Positions 53,391-62,696 of a stretch of DNA of 64,000 nucleotides are shown here, one piece after another. The notes under the pieces were generated by a model, which was not told the DNA's origin, did not search any database, and saw only the letters and a list, made by a program, of their open reading frames with translations. Origin of the DNA: DASUXY01 sp036377675 (GTDB lineage: Bacteria > Bacillota > Bacilli > Bacillales > Amphibacillaceae). Every line of letters starts with the position of its first letter. Position 1 is the stretch's first letter. Made by a program: the position numbers and the translations under genes. The stretch lies in the NCBI GenBank assembly GCA_036377675.1, contig DASUXY010000032.1, positions 39,839 to 103,838 on the forward strand, in the 5' to 3' direction.

Positions 53391-53582
53391 ATGGTAGAAC
53401 AAGAACATTTTAAACACTTATTAAAAAAAGTGATTGATGCGACTGAAAATGATAAAATTAAAACGCCAGATGAACTCATGCAAGTGTTAATTCATGAACT
53501 GACAACTACGAAAATGAGCAATCAACATAAAGCCCACATACAGTCTCGAACACTAGCAAATGAATACGGATTTCACCATTAA
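53391..53582 (+). CDS. Small hypothetical protein
   Basis: A 63-residue, largely helical, charged protein (EHFKHLLKKVIDATENDK, ELMQVLIHELTTTKM) with AAAGGAAGG upstream at good spacing. No signal, membrane segment or known motif. I do not recognise the family; the ribosome binding site and helical amphipathic character support a real gene. Confidence 0.55.
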   Translation: MVEQEHFKHLLKKVIDATENDKIKTPDELMQVLIHELTTTKMSNQHKAHIQSRTLANEYGFHH

Positions 53583-53677
53583 GGGGTCGCACTTTTTCTA
53601 TATATTTTCAGAGACAAATTATCGTTACTTTTAATAAAAAAAATGGAATAAACATGATATTTAAATAGAATCGTTTC

Positions 53678-53698
53678 GATCGTTTATAAACAACGATC
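53678..53698. repeat. Inverted repeat upstream of nagA
   Basis: GATCGTT, 7-bp spacer, AACGATC, in the nagA leader. A second small palindrome (GTCTA-TTTG-TAGAC with A/T flanks) lies at about 53745-53765. They could be an operator and an attenuator, but do not match the NagR consensus I know. Confidence 0.35.
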
Positions 53699-53865
53699 GC
53701 GGGCGTTTGCTCGTTGAGAACTTTTGTTTAAAAAAGGTCTATTTGTAGACTTTTTACATATTCTTAAGCATATAACATTGTAGAGAGGAACTCACTCATT
53801 GAAGTCTTCATTGAACCGGTAAATTACTGGATTTCTTGGCCAATCTGTCAACAGGAGTGATTTCT

Positions 53866-55053
53866 ATGAACTCTAAAGCTTGTTTATGCATTAAAAATGT
53901 AAAAATTTATAGAGAACGACAAAAAGTGACAATTGGAAGTATTTATATTAAAAATGGTATGATCGCCCAGATTTTTGACGAACACGAATCGCTTGAACCG
54001 ATGATTAGTGCTTCACAATCTGTTCAAGTTATTGACGGAAAGGGGTTAAACCTTATTCCAGGACTTATTGATGGACATATTCATGGAGCCAACGGTGCAG
54101 ACGTTATGGACGGTACAAAAGAGGCTCTTAATCTTATCGCAACAACTTTGCCAAAAGAAGGGACGACAAGTTTTTTAGCGACGACGATTACGCAATCACC
54201 AGAAAACATTGAAGTCGCTTTGAAAAATATACGTAATTATGAAAGTAAACGAGGGCAAGCGGAACTGCTTGGGGTTCATTTAGAAGGACCATTTATCGAG
54301 CCGAGTAAAAAAGGGGCACAACCTGGTCAATATATTATAAAACCCGATTTTCAGCAGTTTCACAAATGGCAAAAGATAAGTGGGAATCGTATAAAAACTG
54401 TAACGATGGCTCCGGAACATGATGAAACAGGACAATTTATTGAACGTTTATTTCATTCCGGTGTTAATGTTTCAGCAGGTCATACGGCGGCAAGTTTTTC
54501 TGAGATGAAACAGGCTATTACTTATGGGGTTAGGCAAGTGACTCACCTTTGTAACGCAATGAGCGGGATTCATCATCGGGATATTGGTGTAGTCGGAGCA
54601 GCTTTTCAATTGGAGCAATTACGTGCGGAGATTATTGCTGATGGCATCCATATATCCCCGGAAATGTTGCAAATCATTTATGATCATATCGGTAGTGAAC
54701 GTCTTATGTTAATTACGGATGCTATGCGAGCAAAGGGTTTACCCTCAGGGACATATGAGCTCGGTGGACAGCCAGTAACTGTTTTGGATCATCGTGCTGT
54801 TTTGGAAGATGGGACATTAGCTGGAAGTGTGCTCAAAATGATTGATGCTGCAAAACAAATGATTCTTCTGGATGGAGTCACGATTCATCAAGTGATTGAA
54901 ATGGCTTCTGCTAACCCGGCAAAACAACTCGGTATATATGAAACAAAAGGGAGTATTGCTGTGGGGAAGGATGCGGATGTTTTGCTCGTGGACGATGATT
55001 TGAATATTAAATATTCAATTTGTCGTGGGATGGTCGCTTTTAAGGAGGAATGA
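53866..55053 (+). CDS. nagA: NagA, N-acetylglucosamine-6-phosphate deacetylase
   Basis: Deacetylates GlcNAc-6-P to glucosamine-6-P in the cytoplasm. The 395-residue amidohydrolase shows LIPGLIDGHIHGANGADVMD, LGVHLEGPFIEPSKKGA with the metal-binding Glu, VSAGHTAAS, THLCNAMSGIHHRD with metal His, and LITDAMRAKGLPSG with the catalytic Asp. The ATG at 53866 has AGGAG upstream. It overlaps nagB slightly and should receive GlcNAc-6-P from murQ and the BadF-type kinase. Confidence 0.96.
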   Translation: MNSKACLCIKNVKIYRERQKVTIGSIYIKNGMIAQIFDEHESLEPMISASQSVQVIDGKGLNLIPGLIDGHIHGANGADVMDGTKEALNLIATTLPKEGTTSFLATTITQSPENIEVALKNIRNYESKRGQAELLGVHLEGPFIEPSKKGAQPGQYIIKPDFQQFHKWQKISGNRIKTVTMAPEHDETGQFIERLFHSGVNVSAGHTAASFSEMKQAITYGVRQVTHLCNAMSGIHHRDIGVVGAAFQLEQLRAEIIADGIHISPEMLQIIYDHIGSERLMLITDAMRAKGLPSGTYELGGQPVTVLDHRAVLEDGTLAGSVLKMIDAAKQMILLDGVTIHQVIEMASANPAKQLGIYETKGSIAVGKDADVLLVDDDLNIKYSICRGMVAFKEE

Positions 55054-55784
55054 TGGTCGTGAAAGTTATTGAAGTTGAAGATTACGAAGAGATGAGTAAA
55101 CAGGCTTGCCAATGGTTTATGGAGAGACTGATTCACTTAAAAGAACCAGTCTTAGGCTTAGCTACTGGCTCAACTCCAGAAGGACTTTATGAATGTTTAA
55201 TCGAACAGCATAAGCTCGGAAAAATATCTTTTGAACAGGCAACGACGTTTAATTTAGATGAGTACGTCGGCTTAGCGACAGACCATCCGAATAGTTACAA
55301 TCACTACATGAACGAAAAGTTGTTTCGTTATATCGATATTCAGATGGATCAAGCTCATCTGCCAAATGGATTAGCTCAAGATTTAGAAAAAGAATGTCAA
55401 GATTATGAACAATTAATTGCCGAAGTGAACAACATCGATATTCAATTATTAGGTTTAGGAGTGAATGGGCATATTGCGTTTAATGAACCGGGGACGCCAT
55501 TTAATAGTCGAACACATGTCATTCAATTAGATGAAGCAACTCGCCGATCGAATGCACGGTTTTTTGAGAGTATGGATCAAGTGCCTACCCAAGCGATTAC
55601 AATGGGAATCGAAACGATTATGGAAAGCAAAGAAATTATTATGCTCGTTTCGGGTGAGAAAAAAGCGGACGCACTCGCTCGTGTCATAAAAGGGAACGTA
55701 ACTGAAGCGTGCCCAGCTTCGATTTTACAAAGACATTCGAACGTAACTATTATCGCTGATGCAGATGCTCTGTCTAAAGTATAA
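55053..55784 (+). CDS. nagB: NagB, glucosamine-6-phosphate deaminase
   Basis: Converts glucosamine-6-P to fructose-6-P and ammonia. The 243 residues match the short Bacillus-type NagB. Seen: LGLATGSTPEGLYECL, FNLDEYVGL with the catalytic Asp, and LGLGVNGHIAFNEPGTPF. AAGGAGG lies in the end of nagA; the ATG at 55053 is best spaced, while an ATG at 55050 and a GTG at 55059 are also in frame. Translational coupling to nagA is likely. The nagR regulator that follows in B. subtilis is absent here. Confidence 0.95.
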   Translation: MVVKVIEVEDYEEMSKQACQWFMERLIHLKEPVLGLATGSTPEGLYECLIEQHKLGKISFEQATTFNLDEYVGLATDHPNSYNHYMNEKLFRYIDIQMDQAHLPNGLAQDLEKECQDYEQLIAEVNNIDIQLLGLGVNGHIAFNEPGTPFNSRTHVIQLDEATRRSNARFFESMDQVPTQAITMGIETIMESKEIIMLVSGEKKADALARVIKGNVTEACPASILQRHSNVTIIADADALSKV

Positions 55785-55993
55785 CAGTTCGAATGGCAAG
55801 AGTGCTAGTACGTTAAAAAGATTCAATACATGTATAGAAAGGTTTACTGAGTGGTTTTTACACCTTTCTATGTGTCAATCGTTAAGAAAATAGATGGAGA
55901 TTTATTGAAGATGATATTCAATAAATGTAAATAGTGGACTGAACGATTGGTAGCTAGTAGAAGTCATGTTCCAGCCAGAGAAGGCTGGAAGTT

Positions 55994-56641
55994 TCATGTT
56001 GTCGATGATACATCTATTTCAACGTATGATGTATCAATTTTTGTTATAGTCACTTGGTCATTCGTTAAATCTACTAACCAGTTACAAAACTCTTTTTCTT
56101 CACCGATTTTCACATACACAATTAATTCCACTTTTTCTTCATAGTTAATCGTTTGCAAGAGATGTTTCGACTGTCGCAATTCATTTTCAACTTTTCCTAA
56201 TAATGTATAGTCAATCGTAACGGAAAATCCTTGCATGAGTTGTCTTTTAACGATCCCCGTCGTTTCTATTGCCTGTGACGTTGTATTTGCATAAGCTCGA
56301 ATTAAACCACCAGCTCCGAGTTTTATTCCACCGAAATACCGCGTCACGACAACTGCCGTATCTTTCAATTTTTTCCTTTTTAGGACTTCTAACATAGGGA
56401 TTCCTGCCGTACCACTTGGTTCTCCATCATCATTTGCTTTTTGAATTTGGTCATGTTCGCCTATCATGTATGCAGAACAATTATGGGTGGCATCATAGTG
56501 TTTTTTCTTAATTTCTCGGATAAAGTCAAGCGCTTGTTGTTCGGTTTCAACTCGTTTCACATATCCAATAAAGCGTGACTTTTGAATGATTATTTCATCA
56601 GAACCTTCACTTTTTACAGTAAAATAACTCGTTAATGCCAT
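55994..56641 (-). CDS. yvyE: YvyE/YigZ (IMPACT) family protein
   Basis: A 215-residue protein of the IMPACT family. The N-terminal domain shows KSRFIGYVKRVETEQQA, HNCSAYMIGE, DDGEPSGTAGIPMLEVL and VTRYFGGIKLGAGGLIRAY; the C-terminal 65 residues are a ferredoxin-like DUF1949 domain. Eukaryotic IMPACT binds the translation regulator GCN1; the bacterial role is unclear. In B. subtilis yvyE is likewise next to degS and divergent from it, so the position supports the call. Confidence 0.93.
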   Translation of the reverse strand: MALTSYFTVKSEGSDEIIIQKSRFIGYVKRVETEQQALDFIREIKKKHYDATHNCSAYMIGEHDQIQKANDDGEPSGTAGIPMLEVLKRKKLKDTAVVVTRYFGGIKLGAGGLIRAYANTTSQAIETTGIVKRQLMQGFSVTIDYTLLGKVENELRQSKHLLQTINYEEKVELIVYVKIGEEKEFCNWLVDLTNDQVTITKIDTSYVEIDVSSTT

Positions 56642-57056
56642 ATTTCATTCCCCTAACCGTATAATATAGTATATAATGGTAGGTACCAAAAGATTACTTT
56701 TCCATTTTTAGCCTAAAGATGAGTGACTAAAACACCTTAAAAATGTTAGCGTTTTAGGGCCTACGTTTTTGTTTATGCAGTTATCGTTATTTGCACATCT
56801 TTATCGCTCTATGATTGTAATGTGAGAACGCACCGTGCAGTTGGCACTGAAAACAGGGCAACTTGTGATCAACCGCTACTCTTATGATCAATTATATTCT
56901 ACATAAGTTCTATTTAAAGGTTTAAAGGTATCTTTGTTCCATACCATTTTAATATAGAAAATCCATCGATAAGCTCCGTAAAGATTTGTAAAGGGTGCGT
57001 AAAGCCCGATGAAAAGTGTGCTGACTTCATATAATTATAACATAGGTTGGTGTATA
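56642..57056. other. Divergent yvyE-degS intergenic region
   Basis: 415 bp. A 7-bp inverted repeat CTAAAAC/GTTTTAG lies at 56727-56757. No ORF, tRNA or riboswitch was recognised; the region must carry the promoters of yvyE and degSU but none is unambiguous. Confidence 0.4.
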
Positions 57057-58199
57057 ATGATGACAACGAAAGCTAAGGAGAAAGCATTGGATACAATTAT
57101 AGATGAAATGGTTGATGTGGTGGAAAATAGCAAGGATGAAATTTTTTATATTAGTGAAGAAGCACGTTCTGAACATGATCAACTAATAAAGGAATTAAAA
57201 GATACGAGAGAAAAAGTTCATCTTCATATTGAATATGGTGATCAACTTGAAGGAAAGGTGAAGTTCTCGAGACAACAGCTCGCTAAGGTGAGCAAGCAAT
57301 TCGATCGTTATAAAGAAAATGAGATACGGGAAATATATGAGAGAACGCATGAGTTACAGACGAAACTAGCAATGCTTCGTCACAAAGAAAAAATACTCCG
57401 TGAAAAACGCGCTGACATAGAAAGAAGATTAGTTGATCTAAACGAATTAATTGTTAGAGCACAAGGGTTAGCGAATAAAATTAGTGTCGTTCTAAATTAT
57501 TTAAACGACGATATTAGAAGTGTAAATGATTTTCTCGAAGAGGCAAAAGAAAAGCATGAATTTGGGTTGAAAATCATTCAAGCTCAAGAGGAAGAACGTA
57601 AAAAAATCTCTAGAGAGATTCACGATGGACCAGCACAAATGCTTGCCAATATTTTATTGCGCTCAGAACTTGTAGACCGAACGTTTCGCGAAGGAAGTAA
57701 GGAAGATGCCATGTCTGAAATTAGAAGTTTACGAGAGATGGTTCGTACTTCATTATATGAGGTTCGACGGATTATTTACGATCTCCGTCCGATGGCATTA
57801 GACGATTTAGGTTTACTTCCGACGATTAAACGATATATTAAAACAATTTCTGAGTATAGCGATATTGATATCCAATTTACTGCCCTTGGTGAAGATAAGC
57901 GATTGAATCAAAATTATGAAATTGCTTTTTTTCGTCTTATTCAAGAAGGTGTACAAAATGCCATTAAACATTCAGAAGCATCTAGAGTTCAGGTGAAGCT
58001 TGAGATTGGTAAAAAATATTTAACGATGGTTGTGAAAGATAACGGTGTAGGATTTAATCCAAAAGAAAAACCAGATCATTCATTTGGTTTAATCGGAATG
58101 CGCGAACGCGTGGAAATGTTTGATGGAAAAATGACAATCGATACCGCGCCTGGAAAAGGTACGCGTATTATGATTCAAGTGCCTTATCATCCGAATTAA
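57057..58199 (+). CDS. degS: DegS sensor histidine kinase
   Basis: A 380-residue cytoplasmic kinase without membrane segments, partner of DegU in control of exoenzymes, competence and biofilm genes. The first 180 residues are a sensor coiled coil (DegS domain); His189 in SREIHDGPAQML is the phospho-acceptor, same position as in B. subtilis; RRIIYDLRPMALDDLGLLPT follows, and the HATPase_c domain has EGVQNAIKHSEAS (N box), VKDNGVGF (G1) and GLIGMRERVEMF. The start is the first of two adjacent ATGs; its ribosome binding site is weak. Confidence 0.96.
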   Translation: MMTTKAKEKALDTIIDEMVDVVENSKDEIFYISEEARSEHDQLIKELKDTREKVHLHIEYGDQLEGKVKFSRQQLAKVSKQFDRYKENEIREIYERTHELQTKLAMLRHKEKILREKRADIERRLVDLNELIVRAQGLANKISVVLNYLNDDIRSVNDFLEEAKEKHEFGLKIIQAQEEERKKISREIHDGPAQMLANILLRSELVDRTFREGSKEDAMSEIRSLREMVRTSLYEVRRIIYDLRPMALDDLGLLPTIKRYIKTISEYSDIDIQFTALGEDKRLNQNYEIAFFRLIQEGVQNAIKHSEASRVQVKLEIGKKYLTMVVKDNGVGFNPKEKPDHSFGLIGMRERVEMFDGKMTIDTAPGKGTRIMIQVPYHPN

Positions 58200-58339
58200 A
58201 TGATCAGTAACCTTTGTAAAAAGAATTCAGATGTAATAGAGTCGTTATACATGATAGAAAAAGAAATAAAAAACTTGTTATACAATCTACCATAAAGGTG
58301 TAATAGGAATTTTGACAAGAGGAATGGAAGTGAGGAACA

Positions 58340-59035
58340 ATGGTAAGCGAAGAAAAAACAATAGATATCATATTAATTGATGACCACAAATTATTTCGTG
58401 AAGGGGTCAAGCGAATCTTAGAGTTTGAACCCATCTTTAATGTCGTCGCAGAAGGTGACGACGGCAATGAAGTCGGTCATCTGGTAGAAACGTATAATCC
58501 AGATATTGTGTTGATGGACATTAACATGCCGCATGTGAATGGCGTTCAAGCGACGGCCGAGTTGCTGAAACGCTTTCCAAAGACAAAAGTTATTATATTA
58601 TCGATTCATGATGATGAAAGTTATGTAACACATGCATTAAAAACAGGTGCACAAGGATACTTGTTGAAAGAAATGGACTCTGAATCTTTAATCGAAGCGA
58701 TTAAAGTCGTCTATAATGGAGGGTCTTATTTACACCCAAAAATAACTCATAATTTAGTCGATGAATATCGTCGGTTAGCAGAAAAAAATGTTACGAGTGT
58801 AGCGGATAGTCGAATTGAATATCGAAAACCTCTTCACGTACTGACGAAACGGGAGTGCGAGGTATTGCAATTATTAGCAGACGGAAAAAGTAATCGTGCT
58901 GTGGCGGATGCTTTATACATCAGTGAGAAAACAGTAAAAAATCATGTGAGTAATATTTTACAAAAAATGAATGTAAAAGATCGAACCCAAGCTGTCGTAT
59001 TAGCCATTCGAAAAGGTTGGGTAGACGTATTATAA
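58340..59035 (+). CDS. degU: DegU response regulator
   Basis: A 231-residue NarL-type response regulator. Receiver domain: acidic pair in IDDHKLFREGVKR, phosphorylatable Asp60 in VLMDINMPHVNG, Lys of YLLKEMDSESL. A LuxR-type helix-turn-helix at the C-terminus: LTKRECEVLQLLADGKSNRAVADAL and SEKTVKNHVSNILQKMNVKDRTQA. It starts 140 bases after degS; in B. subtilis degU also has its own promoters in this gap. Confidence 0.97.
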   Translation: MVSEEKTIDIILIDDHKLFREGVKRILEFEPIFNVVAEGDDGNEVGHLVETYNPDIVLMDINMPHVNGVQATAELLKRFPKTKVIILSIHDDESYVTHALKTGAQGYLLKEMDSESLIEAIKVVYNGGSYLHPKITHNLVDEYRRLAEKNVTSVADSRIEYRKPLHVLTKRECEVLQLLADGKSNRAVADALYISEKTVKNHVSNILQKMNVKDRTQAVVLAIRKGWVDVL

Positions 59036-59090
59036 GGTGAACGTATATGATTATGTATGATGTTGAAAGATGGTTCACATATTCGTCGAC

Positions 59091-59118
59091 AACTCTGATA
59101 CACTCATGTGTCAGAGTT
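59091..59118 (+). terminator. Hairpin after degU
   Basis: AACTCTGATACAC pairs with GTGTCAGAGTT around a 4-nt loop with one bulge; only a short T run follows. It ends the degSU unit before degV. Confidence 0.6.
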
Positions 59119-59361
59119 TACCTTGTAAAATTGTTACGGGGCTTCGATGGAGTGTTACGGTATATTTTTTACCCTTTTTTATCAATGATTTCTGCCCCCT
59201 GATGAACGTCCTCAATGAATTGTAAATGAAATGGTCACGTACTTCTTCGAAAATACCTTCCATATTGTAATGCATTTTTTATCCTCTTCATGTAGAATAA
59301 TAGAAACAGAGTGAACTATAATCAATGGTATATAGACATAAAAGATAAGGGGGAAAATTTG

Positions 59362-60204
59362 ATGAAAGTTGCTGTAATGACCGATAGTACCGCTTACATA
59401 CCAGCGGAAGTTCGGAAAAAACTTTCTATCCATATCGTCCCGCTCAGTGTCATCTTTGGAGAAGAATCGTATCGGGAAGGCATTGATCTTACAAATGATG
59501 AGTTCTATGAGAAGGTAAGGAAGTCTAAAGAGTTGCCAAAAACGTCACAACCATCGATAGGCTTGATTACAAGAAAACTAAAAGAACTGAAGGAAGACTA
59601 TGAAGCGGTCATTTCCATTCACCTCTCTAGTGGCATAAGTGGTACGTATCAAGCGGTTATAAGTGCTGGTGAGATGGTCGAAGGAATTGAGGTCTATGCG
59701 TATGATTCGGAACTTAGTTGTATGGGACAAGGCTTTTACGTACTTGAGGCTGCTGAGATGGCTAAGCAAAATAAAACACCAGAGGAGATTGTTTCTCGGC
59801 TTGATGAAATGAAACAAAGTATTCGGGCTTATTTTATGGTCGATGATTTAAGTCACTTGCAACGAGGTGGTCGTCTCAATAGTGCACAGGCTATTGTAGG
59901 CAGTTTGTTACGAGTGAAACCCGTTTTACACTTTGTTGATAAGGTCATTGTTCCATTTGAAAACATTCGAACGAAGAAAAAGGCGTTGAATCGAATTATC
60001 GGTTTATTAGAGGAAGATATTGAGAAAGGGAAAGATTTAAAAGTTGTCTTTATCCATGCCAATGCAGAGCAAGCCGCTCTTCATTTACAAATGAGAGTGC
60101 TTGAAAAACACCCATCCCTTGACACGATGATTAGTTATTTCGGCCCAGTGATTGGGACACATTTAGGAGAAGGGTCACTCGGTGTTTGTTGGTATGCAAA
60201 ATAA
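59362..60204 (+). CDS. degV: DegV family fatty-acid-binding protein
   Basis: A 280-residue two-domain DegV protein that binds a fatty acid (FakB-like fold). Seen: VMTDSTAYIP at the start, TSQPSIG near residue 70, ISIHLSSGISGTYQAV, and the DDLSHLQRGGRLNSAQAIVGSLLRVKPVL signature in the second half. FakB homologues present the fatty acid to FakA kinase; whether this one does is inferred. The ATG at 59362 follows AAGGGGG. It precedes comFA as in B. subtilis. Confidence 0.95.
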   Translation: MKVAVMTDSTAYIPAEVRKKLSIHIVPLSVIFGEESYREGIDLTNDEFYEKVRKSKELPKTSQPSIGLITRKLKELKEDYEAVISIHLSSGISGTYQAVISAGEMVEGIEVYAYDSELSCMGQGFYVLEAAEMAKQNKTPEEIVSRLDEMKQSIRAYFMVDDLSHLQRGGRLNSAQAIVGSLLRVKPVLHFVDKVIVPFENIRTKKKALNRIIGLLEEDIEKGKDLKVVFIHANAEQAALHLQMRVLEKHPSLDTMISYFGPVIGTHLGEGSLGVCWYAK

Positions 60205-60223
60205 TTTTGATAGATCCATACAG

Positions 60224-60258
60224 TCAGACTACCACCCATTTGATCAATGGTAGTCTGA
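60224..60258. repeat. Perfect inverted repeat between degV and comFA
   Basis: TCAGACTACCA and TGGTAGTCTGA flank a 13-nt loop that is itself partly palindromic (TGATCA). No T run follows, so it may be a weak terminator or a protein site. No clear ComK box (AAAA-N5-TTTT) was found in the comFA leader. Confidence 0.5.
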
Positions 60259-60428
60259 TCATCGATGTGTAGTTCCCTCTCTTTACTGTTGAATGTTGTA
60301 GATCTACTGCCGTTCGATCCCCTCTTTAAAAGCAAAATCTAATACCCATTTCCTTATTTTGACGGTACTTACTTAAGTGGACACTGAACAACTCCTCTAT
60401 ATTAGACGATTAAAAGGAGAGTGTTATT

Positions 60429-61829
60429 ATGACAACACCTCTGTTTTCTCACACACAATCCGTTTACTTTTCAGGAAAATTGTTATTACGACAAGAAATA
60501 CCACTTGCTGAAAAAAATGTTCAACAGCTTATGGAAACAGGCCAATTGACAGCAATCCCTTCCATTTCCCAAACGTTATTTTCATCGAAATGTAATCGCT
60601 GTGGGAATCGTATCCGTGCTTTGTTTGGGCATATACCTTGCCAAAGGTGCCAAACAACGCACCTATATTGCCGAAAATGTATTGAAATGGGGCGTGTGTT
60701 GGCCTGTGAACCGCTCTATGTTTGGACAGGAAAAGACCCTGATTGGCCAATTCACGAGCAACCTTGTACATGGGAAGGAGATTTAACCGATGTCCAACAG
60801 CGAGCCGCTGATCGGCTTGTACAAGCGGTACAGAATGAGGAGCATCAGCTACTCATTTGGGCGGTTTGTGGGGCGGGAAAAACAGAAATGCTTTTTCCTG
60901 GCATCGCCTTTGCATTGGAACGAGGTAAACGTATATGTATAGCGACTCCGCGGGTTGACGTTGTTCGTGAATTGTTACCGCGTCTTAAACAAGCATTTGC
61001 GATCGTTCACGTCCAAGGATTATATGGTGGAAGTGAAGAGAAAGATGGAACAGCTCAACTAATTGTAGCAACGACACACCAACTGATTCGCTATAAACGA
61101 GCATTTGACGTCGTTATTATTGATGAGATGGATGCTTTTCCGTATCATACTGACTCTTCACTACCATTCGTTACGGAACGTGCTAAAAAGCAGCGAGGTA
61201 CAATGGTTTATTTAACAGCAACTCCTCGAGCGGAACAGCGCTATCAATTACTACGAAAAAAACTACCTCATATCTTCGTCCCGATCCGCTTTCATGGTCA
61301 CGCTTTACCTGTTCCAACCATGAAAATGTGTCTCTCTTTACAAAAATATTTACAAAGAGGGATTCCCCCAACGTGCTTTTTAACATGGCTTAAGCAAAGA
61401 AAACATTCAAGCCGTCAACTATTACTATTTGTTCCAACGATTGCATTAGCTGAACAGTTAAAACAAGGGTTTACCGAACAGTTGCTACGAAATGGCGTCG
61501 TTCATTATCCAGAGCAAGTGCAAGCGGTTCATTCTGAAGATGATCAGCGGGAACAAAAGATCACTGCTTTCAGAAAAGGGCACATAACCTTTTTGTTGAC
61601 AACGACAATTTTAGAACGCGGTGTCACATTTCCATCGATCGATGTCGCTGTACTCGATGCAGGACACGACGTATTTGACGAGGCAGCTTTAGTTCAAATT
61701 GCCGGGAGAGCTGGTAGAAGTGCTCAAGACCCTACAGGAGAGGTCGCTTTTTTCCATGATGGCAAAACAGACGCAATGGTAGAAGCCATTCGGTTGATTA
61801 CATTTATGAATAAACGAGGAGGCGTTTAG
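60429..61829 (+). CDS. comFA: ComFA, competence DNA-uptake helicase-like ATPase
   Basis: The 466-residue protein drives import of single-stranded DNA in competent cells at the cytoplasmic membrane face. The N-terminal region has a zinc motif (CNRCGNR, CQRCQTTHLYCRKC). Helicase motifs follow: Walker A CGAGKTE (about 147-153), DEMD with DAFPYHTD, LTATPR, LLFVPTIALAEQL and the VI motif QIAGRAGRSAQD. This is a complete superfamily 2 core. ATG with AAAGGAG upstream. Its stop precedes comFC by three bases; comFB is not present. Confidence 0.95.
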   Translation: MTTPLFSHTQSVYFSGKLLLRQEIPLAEKNVQQLMETGQLTAIPSISQTLFSSKCNRCGNRIRALFGHIPCQRCQTTHLYCRKCIEMGRVLACEPLYVWTGKDPDWPIHEQPCTWEGDLTDVQQRAADRLVQAVQNEEHQLLIWAVCGAGKTEMLFPGIAFALERGKRICIATPRVDVVRELLPRLKQAFAIVHVQGLYGGSEEKDGTAQLIVATTHQLIRYKRAFDVVIIDEMDAFPYHTDSSLPFVTERAKKQRGTMVYLTATPRAEQRYQLLRKKLPHIFVPIRFHGHALPVPTMKMCLSLQKYLQRGIPPTCFLTWLKQRKHSSRQLLLFVPTIALAEQLKQGFTEQLLRNGVVHYPEQVQAVHSEDDQREQKITAFRKGHITFLLTTTILERGVTFPSIDVAVLDAGHDVFDEAALVQIAGRAGRSAQDPTGEVAFFHDGKTDAMVEAIRLITFMNKRGGV

Positions 61830-61832
61830 TTT

Positions 61833-62525
61833 ATGAACTGCCTCTGGTGCCACGAAGAAATGATGTTGGATATCAGTTGGGATACTGTTCTTTCACTTTC
61901 ACAACCGACTGAACTATGTATCCCATGTCAGCGGGCATTACAACGATTACAAGGAAAAAGATGTCTCCGTTGTAGCCGTCGCTCTGAATCTTCAATATGC
62001 TCTGATTGCAAATGGTGGAATGCGTATAAACAAGGTCGAGACCCACTTACGTATAATCACTCCATCTTTAGTTACAATGAACGCATGCAGGAGATGATTG
62101 CCCGATGGAAATATCGAGGTGATTATATGTTAGGTTACGCCTTTCAGCAACCGTTCAGACAGTCATTTTTTAAAGAATTTCCTTTTGTAAAGAAGAAAAA
62201 AGCCATCGTTATACCGATTCCCCTAAGTGAAGAACGGTTAACAGAACGTGGGTTTAATCAAGCGTACATGCTAGCCCATTTTTTAAAAGTCCCGATAAAA
62301 AATATATTGACGCGGTTGCATAATGAAAAACAGTCTAAAAAAGGGCGGACGGAACGAATTTTTGCACAAAATCCTTTTAAACTGGAGGGGAAGGAAACAG
62401 TTAACAAACGAGCTATTCTTGTCGATGATATATATACAACAGGTACGACGTTACGTCATGCTGCACAACTGTTAATCGAGCATGGTTGTCCAGCGGTTTA
62501 TTCATACACATTAGTTCGTGGCTAA
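61833..62525 (+). CDS. comFC: ComFC, competence phosphoribosyltransferase-like protein
   Basis: A 230-residue ComFC/GntX protein required for transformation. Zinc-finger cysteines at the N-terminus (CLWCHEEM and CIPCQRAL, then CLRCSRRSESSICSDC), then a type I phosphoribosyltransferase fold ending in the PRPP motif VDDIYTTGTT (197-206). VIPIPLSEERLTERGFNQAYMLA is the family hallmark. GGAGG in the comFA tail serves as ribosome binding site. Followed directly by hpf rather than flagellar genes. Confidence 0.94.
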   Translation: MNCLWCHEEMMLDISWDTVLSLSQPTELCIPCQRALQRLQGKRCLRCSRRSESSICSDCKWWNAYKQGRDPLTYNHSIFSYNERMQEMIARWKYRGDYMLGYAFQQPFRQSFFKEFPFVKKKKAIVIPIPLSEERLTERGFNQAYMLAHFLKVPIKNILTRLHNEKQSKKGRTERIFAQNPFKLEGKETVNKRAILVDDIYTTGTTLRHAAQLLIEHGCPAVYSYTLVRG

Positions 62526-62628
62526 TGGACATGATAAATCATTTACTAGCGAGGAGAATCGTCCGTTGTCTGAATGATTTATTGTATCATGATGGTCCAC
62601 TCTAGGATGGTTCGGAAAAGATAAGCTA

Positions 62629-62665
62629 GTTTAGACAGGATTTTTAAGGGAAAACATAGTATAAT
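62629..62665 (+). promoter_or_regulatory. Candidate sigma-B promoter (and a sigma-A -10) upstream of hpf
   Basis: GTTTAG (62629-62634), 13-bp spacer and GGGAAA (62648-62653) resemble the sigma-B consensus GTTTAA-N13-15-GGGWAW. TATAAT at 62660-62665 could be a separate vegetative -10. B. subtilis hpf (yvyD) is known to be sigma-B and sigma-H controlled. Confidence 0.5.
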
Positions 62666-62696
62666 GATTGTATAAAGCACAAGGGAGGACATTTGT

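Noticed and set aside
53678..53698. Inverted repeat as a NagR operator
   Set aside because: It does not resemble the known NagR (YvoA) site; kept only as an unexplained repeat.
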